Positions 44,074 through 55,734 of a stretch of DNA of 64,000 bases are shown here, one piece after another. Source of the DNA: Lytechinus pictus (Eukaryota; Echinodermata; Echinoidea; Temnopleuroida; Toxopneustidae); NCBI RefSeq assembly GCF_037042905.1, contig NC_087258.1:12265501-12329500 (forward strand), in the 5' to 3' direction. The translations under genes and the position numbers were made by a program. The first letter of the stretch is position 1, and the number at the start of each line of letters is the position of its first letter. The notes beneath the pieces were generated by a model. The model saw only the letters and a program-made list of their open reading frames with translations. It ran no database searches and was not told the origin of the DNA.

Positions 44074-46200
44074 ATTTGATTTAAGTAAACCGACTTCTAC
44101 ATATACATGCATGCATCTACTGGTTAGCATTTCAGTTCATACTGCAGAGTTTATTCCATGAAGAATCATAAAAATAGCTCTTCGGGTGATGTCTGAATTA
44201 AATCGCTGAAAAGTTAAAAAATATTGTAAAATCAAAATTCAGTCATTTGGCTATACAACCTCAAAATATCTCTGCGTAAATAATATGGTCACGATGATCA
44301 CTCCCCGAACTTTTCACGCTTTTCTGTAATTACCCCCCCCCCCCCTTCCTTCAACATTATCAATTTTGTACGATATCAAATAAATCGGATTGCGTTTTTC
44401 AGAAAGTGTTTAGTAATAAAAGCAAACATAATAAAAGGGTAAATAATGTGAAAAGGGTCTATCTATCATAGACAGAAAAAATATGAGCAACGTAATCGAA
44501 AATCTCAACAATGAGGTTATATTGATAATAGGCCCTCATACTTGACAATGTGACCCCCCCCCCCACAAATAAAATTTGTATGAGCTTGAATGGAATATGG
44601 AAGCATACCCCCCCCCCTCATCATTCCCACCACAAATTACATTGATCATGTTTGTGTTATATTCCCGTGCTCTTGTTGAGCACTTATTTTTCAGTACATT
44701 TTACCGGAAAATTCTCACCATAATATCCATAGATACTACGTATAGTATGCAATGATCGGTTCAGAAAACACTATTTATGACTACTTATATTTGTATAAAT
44801 GATTGGTTATGCTCTAGTTGTTTGCCTGCGCAGGAACGTTTAATGGCTGTTGTCGAAGGGCACGCTACCTTCATAAGGCACATTTATTTTTATTATATTG
44901 TTCATATCAATCGAGTAAAGATTTAAAAAAAAAAAATGACGTATGGGATAGGGTGTTCAGGGGGAGTTGAGAATTGCATTTTTAAATGATTTATTGTATT
45001 TTGTTTGTCAACATCACAATTTTCATCAAATTCCCTTCAATTTCTGTGCGAATTTACTCTTTACATGCATGATTGTGACATCTGTGAGAGATTATTGAGA
45101 AATGCTAGTTTTTGGCTGGCTGGCTCGCTCTGCCCCCTCGCACGTAATTCATACATAGAAGTAATACATTTTTTCCCAAACTAAGTCTCTGTTTTTGGTA
45201 GCATTATTTGCTTCACTAGAAGAGAAGGAAAAGTATATAAATAATGAAGGAGAGTGAGGTGATTGGGGGTTCTACCCTTGAATTTTTTTTAATGAAAAAA
45301 ATGGTTTGGAAGTATGCACCAAATCATTCAATTTCAATTAAAAAAAACGCTCTGAAATTCAGCTTGGTCGCTTCGCTTCCTCTTTTGCATATTTTCTTGA
45401 ACTTTTCAAATATTTGTGTATTCTGTGAAAATAGTACTTATGTACAACTATACACGCATTCTGCATGAATGAATAACGTTCATAATTTATTAATAACATT
45501 CAGTTAACCAATATGGTCGTTATTTATATCATGAAAATATAAATGAGTATATTAATCATAAATCGAAATTGCATAATGTTTCCATTATATATCATTATAC
45601 TTGTTTAGAAATTATTGTATCATCAGTGTTTAGTAAAATACCGCTAGTCATTCTAGAATTTCTGTAATTTTCACTATTCAGCGTGCTCAACTATGATTTA
45701 TATTATGTAAAGATAAGTGGTATTCAATATACTTGTAAAGATAAGTGGTATTCAATATACTTGTAAAGTAATTATGGTCAATAAATCATTATCAGTCGGT
45801 TTTCATTTCATAAACTTTCTTTAAGCCATCATACTTTTTTCATCAAAACACAACTTTTCTCTCCACTTTTGACATTATCTTCTATGTTTTATCTTCTAGG
45901 AACGTAATTGATATAATACGATCTTCGAATGTACCTGCATGGATAAAGTAACTGGAAAAGAAAACGAACAGGGAAATTTATATCACAAGCATTGTTTTTT
46001 TTTCTTTCATGTCAGTATATGGCTGTAAAAAAATGTATTTAGGTGTAAAGAACTATTCAAAAATTGTTCTCAAAGTATTGCAGCATCAAAATACAATCAC
46101 TTCAATGAATAAATAAATAAATAAGACATAAGATAACATAACAACATGCATAATCCGGGTGATTAGGAACCTTGGAAGACATGTAACATTATAAAAGGGT
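44074..46200. other. Unassigned AT-rich sequence
   Basis: No gene recognised. A short direct duplication, TTGTAAAGATAAGTGGTATT, occurs at about 45705-45765. Confidence 0.35.
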
Positions 46201-46204
46201 AAGT

Positions 46205-46440
46205 CAGCATGGGTGGAAATCCCAGGGGGACAAGGGGACGCGTCCCCCCTACCAAAAATATTAGGGGGACACAATATAAAATGTCCCCTACTATTTTTTA
46301 AAGAAATACGTCATTCAAAATCGAAATAAAACATGGATTTTGGATGAGATGATAAGCTTTTTTTTCTTCTTTTTTTTGCTTGTCAAATTTTCCAGCCCCT
46401 GGTCCCCCTACTTTTGGGGAGAGATTTCCGCCCTTGTAAG
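46205..46440. repeat. Dispersed 'cccagggggacaagggg ... gcttgtcaaatttt' repeat
   Basis: GGTGGAAATCCCAGGGGGAC at the left and GAGAGATTTCCGCCCTTG at the right are loosely inverted, around a T-run and GCTTGTCAAATTTTC. It belongs to the dispersed G/C-run, T-run family. Confidence 0.5.
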
Positions 46441-47473
46441 TTAGTGTCAAACGTGAGAAATTGGCGAAAGATAGGTACAGGGTTCGGAAAAAAAGTTATG
46501 CCATAAAACTATAATAGTGTTGGTATAGGCATGATTTATAATGTGAACGTTATAAATTGGACTATCGTTGTATCATTTATAAGACTTGCAAATTGGTAGT
46601 AAAGGTTTACAAAGTTATATGTTTGCTTGGTTCGTGCATGCGTTGTGGAAATCTATAGTTGACCGAAAATCTCTTTTAATGCACAGTGATGCTTATCATT
46701 GCTCATGTACCCATCTTTAAACACTCACCCACTTATCTCATATATTTAGTTTATGCATCATTTAAGAAAGCTTCATCCGAAGATTGCATCCTAACATTTC
46801 GAAAGTCATGCATGTATGTGAAGAGATATATCGAAGGGGGTGGGACTATGTAATTCTTTGATATTTTTATTTAAACTTTGCTTAGAAAAGTTTTTTTTTT
46901 TTGGAAACTGAAGTGCACCTCAGAAGATGATTCATCTTTCAATACTGATGATTCTAATCACGGCAGTTGGTATTTTTTTAAGAACATGGTTTTCGTTGTT
47001 ATATCCAGATTGGAAACCCGTCGCAACTTTTGGTTACCCATATTTGTTGTAAATAAGTATACAATGTACATAAACATGTAGAACCCTCTATTTTTCAGGA
47101 AATGGCACCATTTTGTAAAATATCAGGCCACCATCCATGCCATATACCTTATGCAAAATATTTTTATACTTGTTTATAGTAAAGTAACTTTACTAAACTT
47201 CAAAAAAGGGATTCAGGGATGGACACTAAGAGATGTGGTGTGTATATCAGATGGATCAAAAACTGTGTAATTTATGTAATGGATGTGAAAAGACTTCGGT
47301 ATATTGTTAATAATATTGACAAGAAATAATCGAGTTGCTTTCTCTGGATTCTCTTATGCTTAAAGGAAAATCTTGATGCCTTCTATGTTTTTTTTTTTTT
47401 CATTTTACTTGGGTTCTTAGACAGAAATAACAAACATAATAATGAAACTCACATTGATAGGCTGGGAGCAGCA

Positions 47474-48037
47474 AGCTGGTGATCCAGTCGAGTCGACTGC
47501 ATCTTGACGGGCGACTTCAGCAGTAAGACTGGGTCGCTTGAGATCGGTAGCATCATTTGGTCGGAGGAGATTCTTCTCAAAACTATACCGTCCCACTTTA
47601 TATGTCATCACACACCTGGACAGTTTCTGAAGATTCCTGCATGGATGCGTACAACTGTTGATAAGTCAATGAAAGTTCAGCAGGAGTCAGTCCTGGCAGA
47701 AATACATGTAGTTTGGGTCGAAGTAGAGTTGAACTTTACTCCTGGCTGTGATGGTAAAGGAGATTCAGATGCTGCCTCTTCGGTAAAGCTGTGCAGTTCC
47801 GTCAAGTGGTCAAACCAAAAGAACCAATATAATTTGAAGCAATGATAATGACCATCTCATTGATGATTAGGTCTTGACGACAACTTTCGTTTTTACCTGA
47901 TCCTAAAAAATCTCATAGGTTAATCTGCTTCTGTTGCAGAAAAGGCAAGGATGTCTTTGATGGAAGTTCTCCAGCGGCTCGGGATGATGACTTCGCAGCT
48001 TTATGTCTTGCAGAATTTCAAGGTTTGTACCGGATGA
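47474..48037 (+). CDS. Candidate two-exon coding region, unidentified (strand not certain)
   Basis: On the plus strand a frame is open from about 47474 to 47845 (including TGDFSSKTGSLEIGSIIW and KVQQESVLAEIHVVWVEVEL). A donor 'GATG|gtaaag' after 47753 and the strong acceptor 'ctgcttctgttgcag' (to 47939) can be joined in frame to EKARMSLMEVLQRLGMM and a TGA at 48035-48037. Against this, the minus strand also has a frame of about 220 bases running between an acceptor-like and a good donor (AAT|gtgagt) over 47454-47665, rich in Cys (CTHPC, SRC, ACC). Only one is likely real. No family is recognised; a decayed gene is possible. Confidence 0.3.
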
Positions 48038-49130
48038 GCTTTGGTTCTACTGGAACCAGAGAGTCAAAATCTGTGACAAGTAATCAATAGATCATGTCGG
48101 AATTTTGCAGACGAACTGGGGGCTCAATGTTGTAATGGAGAAAGGATTTGCAAATTGTCGTGTTTGTGGTGATTTTCCAGTCTCCTGTAAACTCAGAATC
48201 TGTTGTAGAATAGAGGAGGGTCAATGATTCAAACGTTAACTAGAATCGCAGATAGTAAACGTAATTTCTTATTGAAAAGGTATGACATAATCCAATATTT
48301 GGTAGATTTTATTGTATTTGGTTATTACACATCATAAATTACTATATACTCCCTGACAACTTAAAACTTTTCTCCTCTGTAAAATTTGAAGAAATACCGT
48401 GATGTGATTCTATTTATATTTTTCTCTCAAATTTTGAATGAAATTGCATAGGCAAATAATAAAAAAAAATCGAGAGGAAGGAAAGTTGTTAGGAAAGTTA
48501 AATGTAAGGGAAACTTTATAAACTGAATTTTGTTAGTACATGAAGAAAAATTAAAGAATAGAAAAGGGTTTTTAGATCATTTTGGGGTAGCTTTTCTTTG
48601 TAACTTGATTAAATTTGTTTCTAAAATATGCATCTACATAGTTAAAACAAAATTTAATAAAATATATGACTGTGTACGATTCGGTTTACTATATGTACTT
48701 TGGTTGACGTTTAAGAATATAGATATATTATTTATAAGAATTCAATAATTTATTCAATAATTGAAAATCTGAATAAAAAATGTTTATTTTAATTCATGAA
48801 TATTAGAAATTGGACATTGCTATTAAACATTTTTCTTAAACATAATTATGAACAATACCTGATCACTCCTCATAGTCAACCAGAGACCCGTTTCATAAAA
48901 CCTGTTATAATTGCAAAGATACAATAACAGTTTAAAGCAACTGAAATCATTCTATTTTATTTGCTGATATCAAACTTGTTGTGCATCTGTCATTATAACA
49001 AGTGTTTATGAAAACGTGCCCCTGGTTGTCTATATGTTTGTGTAATATGTAGGAAGCTTCACCTATCACCATCCCTGATTTCGTGAACACCCGTATAAGA
49101 ACAAGAAGGGGTCTGTTGATTCCGTCCTTA
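48038..49130. other. Unassigned AT-rich sequence
   Basis: No supported feature. Confidence 0.35.
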
Positions 49131-49131
49131 C

Positions 49132-49192
49132 CTTTCTGGTCACAATTATGGCGCCGCGTGAACCCTATCTTCTCCTGCGTGTACGGCGGCAC
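49132..49192 (-). CDS. Candidate 61-base exon, possible second exon of a secreted protein
   Basis: The minus strand has acceptor 'gagtaacag' and donor 'AAAG|gtaagg' around a 61-base open segment reading VPPYTQEKIGFTRRHNCDQK. Its phase (0 at entry) matches the exit phase of the signal-peptide-like exon at 49881-49961. GC and CpG content are higher than the flanks. Other frames on both strands are also open here, so this remains tentative. Confidence 0.2.
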
Positions 49193-49880
49193 CTGTTACT
49201 CGGCAGCTCACCATGTGCTTCTCGTGATGACAGACGATGGAACCAACCAAACTTTGCTTATTATTTTTTTTGGCGCGCTCTGCGTGGACGCATAAATCAG
49301 CACGTCATGCATAGAATATTTGACTGGTGAGGATCCGTCGTCCAGGGTGCTTATTGTTTTCTCTTGAAACAAGGAAGTAAAAATACAGGAAAAACATTTT
49401 TTTCTAACCTCCACACGGCATCATCACGATCTGGCGATCGGATACGAGATGGGTGGAAGCCAATACGCAGACCGCACCAATGACTATTCATCCACGTATT
49501 CAAATTAAGTTAATTATCTACATAATCTCTACTGCGTAAAATGCTTCCCTGCAGCTACAGGGATGGACTGCATGATGAAGACTATATATAGCGAACATTT
49601 TTTTTTCCGTTTCATGTTTATGATTTTATGATTATCAAGTCAATGATGGCAACCAGCCAATAAACTGCAATAATATTTTTATAGCATGGAGATGACATGA
49701 ATTTAATGAACATCTACAATGTACATGCACTAAATAGAGTCAATTTCTTATTTGATAAGCTGACATTGACAAAGGTCCTTAACATGTCATATGCTCTAAA
49801 TTAAATGAAATTGTTGAAATGCCTTTGTCTCTATATTCGGACATAAATTTAAAAAATGTAAAAAAATAAACTATACATAC

Positions 49881-49961
49881 TGCAAACAGGAACAATGAAC
49901 AGGAAAGAAAAAATGTGCAGATCAAGCAAGGCGAACTCGCTCCAGAAAATTGCCGGAGCAT
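49881..49961 (-). CDS. Candidate signal-peptide exon (27 codons), minus strand
   Basis: ATG at 49961 starts MLRQFSGASSPCLICTFFLS, then CSLFLFA, and reaches the good donor 'GCA|gtatgt' in phase 0. A short N-terminus, a hydrophobic core and Ala at the end resemble a signal peptide encoded by a first exon. The palindromic site cluster at 49969-50030 lies immediately upstream. Downstream exons could not be assembled convincingly. Confidence 0.25.
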
Positions 49962-49968
49962 AAAGGAG

Positions 49969-50030
49969 TGACGTCACTCGTTATCCAGGGAAAACCAGAG
50001 GGGAATTCCCCTATCATTGTGCGCATGCAC
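49969..50030. promoter_or_regulatory. Cluster of palindromic regulator-like sites (CRE, NF-kB-like, NRF1-like)
   Basis: Within 62 bases lie TGACGTCA (49969-49976, CREB/ATF consensus), GGGGAATTCCCC (50000-50011, symmetric kappa-B-type site) and GTGCGCATGCAC (50019-50030, close to an NRF1 palindrome). Three perfect palindromes this close suggest a promoter or enhancer. Orientation and target gene are unknown; a minus-strand ATG lies eight bases away. Confidence 0.4.
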
Positions 50031-50405
50031 CTTGGAAGGGCGTGATCCTCGAGTTGGTGTTTATTGAACAGGCCCGGTGAACAGGTTAGTGTAATCAGGC
50101 TTGTTTAAGTATTTTATGACGCGCAAATGCAATGCTTGGAATGAATTCGATAATGATGATAATTTTGGATGCTACATAGTGCTCACTTACACCTATTCGA
50201 TATTTATATAGAATCGAGGTGGATTTTTTGAGGTGGGTGCATGGAAGTGATCGGATCTAAGGATCTCAACAACCAATGACAACCAGTGCAACCACCGGCC
50301 AGCAAGGCAGCCCAAACATTAATCATGATTAGTTATGGTTGTTATAAACATTGTGATTGGTCGAATGAATTATCGTCATGATCAATGGTTATTAGTTGGT
50401 GGCAC

Positions 50406-50423
50406 GGGGGGGGGGGGGGGGGG
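50406..50423. repeat. Poly-G tract
   Basis: An uninterrupted run of about 18 G residues, prone to slippage and possibly to G-quadruplex formation. Confidence 0.7.
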
Positions 50424-50519
50424 TGTCCATCAGCCTAAGCCACATGGAGTCTAAATGTTAATGGCCCCCAGAAGCTGGATTCTTCAGTCTGATAGTCTAT
50501 TCTGATTATTTTTTTCTTA

Positions 50520-50700
50520 AACAAATGCACACATCGTTAGCAAGAATGCGTACATCATTTTCATTTATTTGAATGGTGGATAAAAGAGCATTGTTGATTA
50601 AATGTCTTGCTCATGAACATAAGTGCGATGGCCGGGATCGAACCTTGGACTGTCATGCGTCTAGTCGGGAGCCTTAGACCACTCAGCCACGGTACCTCCA
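50520..50700 (-). mobile_element. tRNA-derived SINE remnant (minus strand)
   Basis: On the minus strand the head reads GGTACCGTGGCTGAGTGGTC, then CTAAGGC, and GGTTCGATCCCGGCC, i.e. class-II tRNA-like A and B boxes. A body with GAGCAAGACATTTAATCA follows. It lacks tRNA acceptor pairing, so it is a SINE head and not a tRNA gene. Confidence 0.6.
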
Positions 50701-50904
50701 CTTACCATTTTATGACGATTTCATGAAAAAGAAATTAGTGCCTTACTAACTTCACAAGACAAAGTGCAATCTTATCCCGACTTTTATTATCACAAAAATT
50801 TCCCAGCATGGCGAATCTGTCAAGATTAAACTAAATGATTATAATTATCTGTGAAAACATCACTGATCCTCTGACTGCTCTCAAACAAAGACTTTTAACC
50901 ATTT

Positions 50905-51165
50905 TTTAAAAGGGGGAAGGGGGGGGGGGTCAAGCAGAATTAAATGTTGACACCCCCCCCCCCCCAAAAAAAGGGTCTTCACCACCAATTTTAGGTCGTT
51001 TCCTACCTCAAAAAATTGACAAGCAAAAAAAAAAAAAAAAAAAAGGTCTTCAAAAAAATTTAAGGGGAGGGGTTTGAATTCTTAGGGAGGGGTTTTGGGT
51101 ATAAAAAAATAAGGAGGGTTGAACCCCTGTAACCACCCCCGCCCCTGCGTACGCTACTGCCCTCA
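50905..51165. repeat. Dispersed G/C-run and poly-A repeat with 'gtacgctactg' end
   Basis: G and C runs, GACAAGCAAAAAA with a long A run, and the terminal CGTACGCTACTGCCCT match ends seen at 3.6 kb and the GCTTGTC family. Confidence 0.5.
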
Positions 51166-51298
51166 TGTTAAGCTCAGTCCCTTCGCTCGCCTTCTGTAGT
51201 TTCTCTGATAAAAATTACTTGACTTGTGTTTTTTGCTCTGCGTTGTCTCCCAGCCCTCTATGAATACATCTGAATACGACTCTAATTTTCGAAAAAAA

Positions 51299-51545
51299 AT
51301 CGATATCATCATCACCATCATCAATATCATCTTTATCATCATCCTAATCATCATTATCAGCATCATCATCAATATCATTATCTTCATCATCATCATCAAT
51401 ATCCTCCTCCTCCTCATCATCAATATCATCATCATCATCCTCCTCGTCGTCATCATCATCATCATCCTCAATATCACCATCTTCTTCATCATCATCATCA
51501 TGATTATCATCATCATCACCATCATCATCATTATCATCATCACAG
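51299..51545. repeat. ATC (CAT) trinucleotide microsatellite, about 245 bp
   Basis: Almost pure ATC repeats with occasional CTC/CTT interruptions. The open frames here (poly-Met on minus, Ile-rich on plus) are artefacts of the repeat. Confidence 0.9.
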
Positions 51546-51905
51546 AGACCGACTTACAGATCTAAACAGAACTTGACCTTTATCTAACGTTAAAACAGCT
51601 CTATGCATGCTGATTCCCGCATTCGGGATTGTAAGCCTGTTAACATTGACAACTTGTTTGTTGCAAGAGGACAGACGTATATCCGGGTGGTTTTTTGTTT
51701 AAAAGATGTTTTATTGTTCTTCTCTCAAATAAATTAATACAATAAAATTAACAAAATAACAATTATGAAAATAATTGCAATGTTTATATTAAAATACTTA
51801 TTTTATTCACATTTGAAGGTGTTTACATTATGTTCCCAATTCTGCTCATTTGGAGACGTTATAAAAGAGGTATTTGACATTGAAATCGGTTTAAAATAAT
51901 AATAT
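51546..51905. other. Unassigned AT-rich sequence
   Basis: No supported feature between the ATC microsatellite and the GCGAG satellite. Confidence 0.35.
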
Positions 51906-51907
51906 AA

Positions 51908-52990
51908 AAATAGTAATTGCGAGCGCGAAGCGCGAGCTGAATTTTTTCTAAAAATGTAGACCTAAAACAATACATTTTGTGCTCTTAATTATGAATAGGA
52001 TGGGTATATTCCTTAATAAATTATGCGCGCGCGAAGCGCGAGCTAAAAGTTTTGATATTCCTAACTAGATACTCTATATTCCTAACTGGACATTCTAAGC
52101 AGTTTTACAGGATGGGTAAATTGATGCGAGCGCGAAGAGCGAGCTGAAAATTTGAGATATTCCCCCCTGAAAAGTGGACATTCTAAGCACTTTTTTTTTT
52201 TAAACTATGAACAAGATGGTAGTTAAAAACAATTAATTGGTGTGAGCGCGAAGCGCGAGCTGCAAATTTTTGATATTTCGACCTGAAAACCTTACATTCT
52301 GAGTACTTCATTTAATTATGAACAGGATGGAATTTCATGCGAGTGCGAAGCTCGAGCCGAAATTTTTGATATTCCGACCTAAGAACTTTTTTAAAGCAAT
52401 TTTTGTAACCGTGAACAAATTGGTTTCTAATGATATATTTTTGACATTTTTTTATATTCCGACCTGAAAACCGGACATTCTAAACACTTCATTTAACTAT
52501 GAACAGGATGGATATACCTAAACAATTATATGTGAGCACGAAGCGCGAGCTGAAATTTCTGATATTCCGGCCTAAGAACTGGATATTATAAGCACTTTTT
52601 GTAACCGTGAACAAATTAAATTGGTTTTTAGCTAATCAATTGACGCAAGCGCGAAGTGCGAGCTGAAAATTTTAACCTGAAAACTAGACATTTATCTTCG
52701 GTATCCAACTAAAAAATTGATGCGAGCGCGTCAACTATTTAACTATGAACAGGATGGATATACCTAAACAATTATATGTGAGCACGAAGCGCGAGCTGAA
52801 ATTTCTGATATTCCGGCCTAAGAACTGGATATTATAAGCACTTTTTGTAACCGTGAACAAATTAAATTGGTTTTTAGCTAATCAAGTGACGCAAGCGCGA
52901 AGTGCGAGCTGAAAATTTTAACCTGAAAACTAGACATTTATCTTCGGTATCCAACTAAAAAATTGATGCGAGCGCGTAGCGCGAGCGAAA
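51908..52990 (+). repeat. Irregular satellite with GCGAGCGCGAAGCGCGAGC core, about 11 units
   Basis: Units of roughly 80-130 bases each start with a short palindromic core GCGAGCGCGAAGCGCGAGC (or variants such as GTGAGCACGAAGCGCGAGC). TGAAATTTTTGATATTCC, GACCTGAAAACTGGACATTC, AAGCACTTTTT and TATGAACAGGATGG then follow. About 245 bases are duplicated nearly exactly (about 52495-52739 and 52740-52984). No coding capacity is evident. The GC-rich core recurs in an otherwise AT-rich spacer. Confidence 0.8.
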
Positions 52991-52999
52991 TTTTTATTG

Positions 53000-53785
53000 T
53001 TACAATTACATTACCTAAAAGTATATCTCTACCTTTTTCCTGTCCCTGGTCAGCCCAGTCCGTCCTCACTATCGGTACTATATAGAGAGCTCTAAAAGTC
53101 GCATTGCGTAAAAATCACGATTTTCCGAAAAAGGTGTACAGTTTGATTGACATTTACCGACAGAATTGGTGGAACTAAAAAAACTGTATCAGTTGGAACA
53201 GCCCCGTGTGCCCGACAGTTTATAATTTTTCCGACATTCTGCAGTCCAGTTTTTGGTTTCCCCTCTCTCTAAAACTCTTTCTTCTTTTTCCCCTTCCCTC
53301 TTTTTTCTCTCTTTCCTTTTTCCTCTTTTCCCCTTTCTTTCCCTTTTTTCGCTTCTTTTTTTTTTGCTTGTAACTCGTCAGGGGGAGAGTCTGCCCCCTT
53401 CCCCCCTTATGCACCCTAGTGCACAGAAGGTATTATCATTTTGTCATTAATTCATTTTTACACACAACTTCATTATCAGACACAAAAATAATCCAACCTG
53501 CTTTGCATGAAACGGTTATTTTGCCTAAAAGTAAATTGCTTTATATATCAATATTCCTTTCCTCTCATATATCTATCAATTTATGTTTGTCTAAAAGTTG
53601 CTCAAAGATGAGATTACAAGGATGTATATTTATTACACTGCTCCCCATAGTCTATAAGCTTATATTCCCAATGAGACTGTTGTTCAACCACCAACTAGTC
53701 AAGTCTCCCCCTCCCCTTCACAGCTATTCAGCTCTCACAATAGTGTTTGATTCTTTTACTATTTCCAGATAAGTGTGATGGAGCC
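53000..53785. other. Unassigned; includes a pyrimidine-rich tract
   Basis: A CT/T-rich tract (53262-53410) ends in GCTTGTAACTCGTCAGGGGG, part of the T-run family. No gene recognised; the 117-residue plus frame at 53419-53772 has no domain or splice context. Confidence 0.35.
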
Positions 53786-54322
53786 TTTAAAAGGACAAGT
53801 CAATCCTAACAAAAAGTTTATTTAAATAAAAAGAGAAAAATCTTACAAGCATAACACTGAAATTTTCATCAAAATCGGATGTAAAATAAGAAAGTTATGA
53901 CAATTTTAATTTTCCCTTCATTTCACAAAATAGTTATGTGCACATCCTGATCGGTATGCAAATGAGGGGACTGATGACGTCACCCACTCACAATTTCTTT
54001 TGTATTTTATTATATGAAATATTTCAATATTTTTGGCTTATTGTCCTGCGAACAGTGGAATTACAATTTTTTTAATTGAAATATTGTATAATTCAAACAA
54101 TAATCAACAAATTTAAAGAAATAATGAGTGAAGAACATAATTGAATCTCTCATTTGCATGTCACTGAGTTGTGCATAACTGTTTGTGAAAACTAGCGAAA
54201 CTTTTAAAATGTCATAACTTTCTTATTTCACATCCGATTCTGATGAAAACTTCGGCGTTACGCTTGTTTGATTTTTCTCTTTCGATTCAAATCAACATTT
54301 TCTGGGGTGGACTTGACTTTAA
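53786..54322. mobile_element. Long-inverted-repeat MITE 'tttaaaaggacaagtca', copy 3
   Basis: Same family as 14333 and 37923: AAAAAGAGAAAAATCTTACA, AAGAAAGTTATGACA, and the complementary right arm ending GGACTTGACTTTAA. It is shorter because of internal deletions. Confidence 0.7.
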
Positions 54323-54510
54323 ATAACGCATCCTCGTTATATGAGATATCCTAATTATCAGAGTAACAAGACCCAGAGCTCTCACTCTTTATCGCCTTTT
54401 CTCTCATTTTCTCCCTCTTTTTCTCCATTTTTTTCACTTCTTGAAAAATCATGGAATTGCCCCCCCCCCCTCCTTCATGTTGTGTAGCCCCTCAAGGTTT
54501 CTGGTTCTGG

Positions 54511-54655
54511 GGAGCGTTTCATCAACATTTTCATCCGACAAGTTGTTAGATCTGACAACTTTCCTTGATTTTGATTGGTTGTTACTATGACAACTGTCTG
54601 CTAAAACAGGACTTGTTGGATGAAACGTCCGACAAGTCCTTTCATAAAACGCTCT
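54511..54655. mobile_element. 155-bp MITE (gagcgtttcat family), copy
   Basis: GGAGCGTTTCATCAACATTT at the left and TTTCATAAAACGCTC at the right, with TTTTGATTGGTTG and GACAAC blocks between. Confidence 0.65.
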
Positions 54656-54744
54656 TCAGGAATCAGTATTACCCCCCAAAAAAATCTCTCTCTATCATAT
54701 AAAACATAATTCAGTCATGCCTGAAGACTAATTTGACATTTTTC

Positions 54745-54912
54745 GGGAGCATTTCATGAATAATTTTGTTCGACAAGTTATGAGTCAAACCTGACAACTT
54801 TCCTTGATTTTGATTGGCTGAGAATCACTGTTACTATCGAAACTGTCGGATAAAACAGGACATGAATAAAACGTCAGACAAGTCCTTTCATTTGATATAT
54901 TTAAACGCTCCT
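54745..54912. mobile_element. 155-bp MITE (gagcgtttcat family), adjacent copy
   Basis: GGGAGCATTTCATGAATAAT at the left and TTTAAACGCTCC at the right. It lies 90 bases from the previous copy in the same orientation of its interior blocks. Confidence 0.6.
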
Positions 54913-55460
54913 CGCGATTTCAGATTTCCCTTTCGAACAATAAAACATGAATTTTCATTTTTTTTTTATAAATGCGTCAATGTGTATGAGTAGAGCACTA
55001 AGGATTATTCATACGTTTCTTTTTTCACACATAATAATAATCAAAATTATAATCTTAAATTGAAATTGAGGGGATCATTCCAAGAATTAGCACGATTCTC
55101 AAGAATACATATGATAAGCATACTTGGTAATTTTGTTTGCTTTCTAGTATTATCCATGTTGATGAAACACTCCCTAACGTTAGATGTAAACCATGAAAAT
55201 TTCAGCAGAATAAAAACAGGTCTGTGTATTTTATTTTATGATTGATAGTGGGTGAATTTTTTTATTATTGGCCTTCATAATAGTCCGAATTGTTTAAAAT
55301 GAAAGAAATGAAAGAAAGATTGTATTCCTGATGGTAAAATCCCATACATTTTCCCTTCCATGAACGATACGTTTTGAATAATCATTAGCAAAAGCAAGAC
55401 ACATACACCCTCAAGCACACACACCAAGAGAAAAAAAATCACGTTAAAAGAAAAAAAAAG
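54913..55460. other. Unassigned AT-rich sequence
   Basis: No supported feature up to the tRNA gene. Confidence 0.35.
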
Positions 55461-55464
55461 CGCA

Positions 55465-55537
55465 GTCCCTACCGGGACTCGAACCCGGAACCTTTGAATT
55501 AGAAGTCCAATGCGCTAATCCATTGCGCCATAGGGAC
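55465..55537 (-). tRNA. tRNA-Arg (anticodon TCT)
   Basis: The 73-base minus-strand sequence folds as a complete cloverleaf. The acceptor stem is GTCCCTA paired with TAGGGAC. The D arm has the A-box TGGCGCAATGGATTAGCGC. The anticodon stem-loop TTGGA-CTTCTAA-TTCAA gives anticodon TCT (reads AGA). The T arm is CCGGG-TTCGAGT-CCCGG, which also forms the B-box. CCA is not encoded, as expected in eukaryotes, and a minus-strand T-run ('cttttttttt', 55451-55460) four bases past the 3' end would serve as the RNA polymerase III terminator. No intron is present. It is intact and probably functional, unlike the SINE heads elsewhere. Confidence 0.95.
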
Positions 55538-55734
55538 TCCGGCGGCCTTTAGAGGGCATTTAAAAATATATATAGATTAGGTATTTTGAAAATGTCATAT
55601 GTTCAGAAATAATATGGTTTTCAATCACTATCTCTATAACCCAGACTCTTGATATCCCTTATTTAGTTGTATTCTAATATTCGATATATTTTTAGTACAC
55701 TGATAAGCCTTTTTTAAAGATGATAACATCTTGA

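Noticed and set aside
47474-47620. TGDFSSKTG resembling the GDFN motif of a LINE endonuclease
   Set aside because: The Asn is missing, surrounding residues do not fit the endonuclease fold, and an in-frame stop lies just upstream; treated as coincidence.
51163-51565. Open frames of 126 and 113 residues (poly-Met and Ile-rich)
   Set aside because: Pure translations of the ATC microsatellite.
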